Made by a program: the position numbers and the translations under genes
Origin: Ficedula albicollis
Taxonomy: Eukaryota > Chordata > Aves > Passeriformes > Muscicapidae
NCBI RefSeq assembly: GCF_000247815.1
Contig: NC_021684.1
Location: 14,260,558-14,324,557 of the forward strand
DNA: 64,000 nt
Direction: 5' to 3'
Notes under the pieces: generated by a model
The model's input: only the letters and a program-made list of their open reading frames with translations
Told to the model about the DNA's origin: nothing
Databases searched by the model: none
Part shown: in pieces, positions 62,601 to 64,000 of the stretch
Layout: each line of letters starts with the position of its first letter
Numbering within the stretch: position 1 is the first letter of the stretch

Positions 62601-63596
62601 GCTGTGACTTGTTAAAGAAACACCCCAAGAAGTGCCTGAAAGCCCCATTTTGTTTGTCTGTGTGGAGCAAGAGACTTCACTAGCAAATACTGGTGTTCAG
62701 GAGGGGGAAACACTGAATCCCTGCACCTGGATTTAAATGCCAGGCGGATTGTGAGCGAGCTGCTGGCAGCGCTGGCTGGTGACTTACCACATCCCCTCCT
62801 CACTGTGCACTGTGGCACTGCCACCTCTGAGAAGTGATGTGTGTGTGCTCAGGGCTCTGCACCCTCCTCCCCAAACCTGCTCCCTGTGTGGAGCTGCAGG
62901 AGCCTCAATTTGCCTCTCGGCTGCAAAGCCAAGAGCTCTTTCTTCTCCCCCTCATATTACTGCATGTTAGAAGATAGTTTTAAATATAATGGGCTGTTCA
63001 GTCCTGTGGCTAATGGCTTTTACCCTGCTGCAAACAATTTTTTTTCTGCTTCAGTTAGAATTTTAATAAATTTTTATGAATGCTCCTGTAAATCACCAGA
63101 CACACAGGCACTGAATTGCAATCTAAGTTGTCTAAGGATTGGTAGTTAGATGAATAAGAATTTGTAGTATGCACTTAGATAATTCCTTGTGTGGCAAGTT
63201 AAAAACATTGTTTTAGATCAGCTATTAATAATAGAAAACATTGTTTCACAGTATTTTTATAACTCTTTAAAAATATTTTGAATTCAATGGCTGCAGAAAC
63301 CTGCTAATTTGTATTTCATAAATCAGAGTTCCAGGCTTCATAAAGCCTGGAAGAATGCAGAAGAGATTTACAGGCTAGTTTTAAATTCATGCAAGTTATG
63401 TGAGACTGATTTAACATTTTAATTCTGCATTCCTGCAATGAAGCATCTGCAAGTTGACAATACAGAAGACACAGCAGCGTTCTCATGGTCTCTTTAACTA
63501 TCTAAAAAAAGTAAAGCATTTAAAGCACAAAACTAATAATCTAATAAGATAGCAATGCATTGTAGTGCAAATACATGTAATGTTGCCAAACCCAGG

Positions 63597-63653
63597 TTCA
63601 TTCATTCATTCCTTCATTCATTCATTCATTCACTCTTTCTTTCTTTCTTTCAA
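63597..63653. repeat. (ATTC)n followed by (CTTT)n simple repeat
   Basis: A run of TTCA/ATTC tetramers, with one CCTTC interruption, passes into four CTTT units. Confidence 0.93.
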
Positions 63654-63854
63654 AGTAGCAAAAAATCTGTATTTCATTGAAATTAAACTTTTGTGGGTAT
63701 TTTTTTGTTTTGGTAAAGTCTGATAAGAATTCTCTTTGGAAATCCAAACTTTTAGAAAACAAAATAAAGAAAGAAAAAAGAAAGTGTCTGCTGAGAAGGA
63801 ATTCTGCCTGCTGCCCAGGGGGATATTTATACACACACACATACTCACACATAG

Positions 63855-63907
63855 GAAAAAAAGAAGAAAAAAAGAAAAAAAAAAAGGAGGAGGAAGGAAA
63901 AAAGGAG
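63855..63907. repeat. A/G-rich (purine) low-complexity tract
   Basis: A long run of A and G (gaaaaaaaaaaaggaggagg is part of it). It is pyrimidine-only on the transcript strand and may be a degenerate simple repeat. Confidence 0.85.
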
Positions 63908-64000
63908 TCTTGTTTGATGGCCAAGAGGGATGACACCGCCTGTTCCTTTTCATAATTGCATTCAAATACTCCGGATACATATTTGCCAGCTCTCATGACC

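Larger units (their letters stand above)
1..64000 (-). other. CADPS: CADPS gene body, internal part (both ends outside window)
   Basis: The whole window is one minus-strand transcription unit. Fourteen exons read in order from 57741 down to 635 and join into an open frame of 2 nt plus 544 codons matching CAPS1, a protein of about 1350 residues that binds PI(4,5)P2 and SNAREs and primes dense-core vesicles for calcium-triggered release at the plasma membrane. The pieces present are the segment after the PH domain and most of the MUN/MHD1 region. CADPS2 is rejected because residues such as [34 protein letters not shown] and [18 protein letters not shown] follow CAPS1. The upstream C2/PH exons and the final C-terminal exons are not in the window. 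The assignment uses remembered family sequences, not an alignment. Confidence 0.96.
57742..64000 (-). other. CADPS: CADPS intron, partial, upstream of exon 57605-57741
   Basis: At least 6.26 kb of intron extends to the window edge. The preceding coding piece (about ...LDAPISQF in known CAPS1) was looked for and not found. It contains a nested tandem repeat (59076-59644) and terminal simple repeats at 63597-63653 and 63855-63907. Confidence 0.85.

Noticed and set aside
1..64000. CADPS2 rather than CADPS
   Set aside because: All discriminating positions in the MUN-region exons ([41 protein letters not shown]) follow CAPS1.

Overview
The window looks like vertebrate, most likely avian, genomic DNA lying entirely inside one gene. 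Fourteen minus-strand exons at conserved positions encode consecutive pieces of CADPS (CAPS1, calcium-dependent secretion activator 1), the dense-core-vesicle priming factor. The paralogue call rests on diagnostic residues: the exon at 40053-40176 reads [18 protein letters not shown], the CAPS1 form, not the CADPS2 form I recall (DIATPIPAEEVKKVVRK). A bird is inferred from compact introns (0.7-10 kb), no mammalian SINEs, low repeat density and near-identity to mammalian CAPS1. The species cannot be read from the window.

Transcription runs from high to low coordinates. The 64000 end lies in an intron upstream of the exon at 57605-57741. The low end lies in the intron after the exon at 635-709, so the N-terminal part (C2, PH) and the extreme C-terminus are outside. 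The exons total 1634 bp (2 nt plus 544 codons) and splice in one open frame. They cover the linker after the PH domain and most of the MUN/MHD1 region. Every junction is GT-AG except the donor of the first exon, which is GC.

Alternative splicing is the main theme. Three phase-symmetric cassettes are recognised from known CAPS1 isoforms: a 69-nt exon (37585-37653), an 18-nt microexon (36702-36719) preceded by a long CU tract with a nearby UGC, and a 147-nt exon encoding LPNVNLP-type repeats (14274-14420). Two more phase-matched candidates were found that I cannot place in any isoform I remember: a 156-nt Lys/Glu-rich exon (51100-51255) with a strong donor, and a 105-nt Pro/Lys-rich exon (30274-30378) with a weaker donor. 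These are the best candidates for something undescribed.

The introns hold mostly tandem repeats: a nearly perfect 1902-bp head-to-tail duplication (1227-5030), a pure (ATCC)126 tract (42841-43344), a nested 343/111-bp array near 59.1-59.6 kb, and three short two-copy duplications of 62, 77 and 73 bp at 32.6-34.7 kb. No other protein-coding gene, tRNA, rRNA or CRISPR array is supported. The remaining open reading frames look like chance frames in introns or simple repeats.
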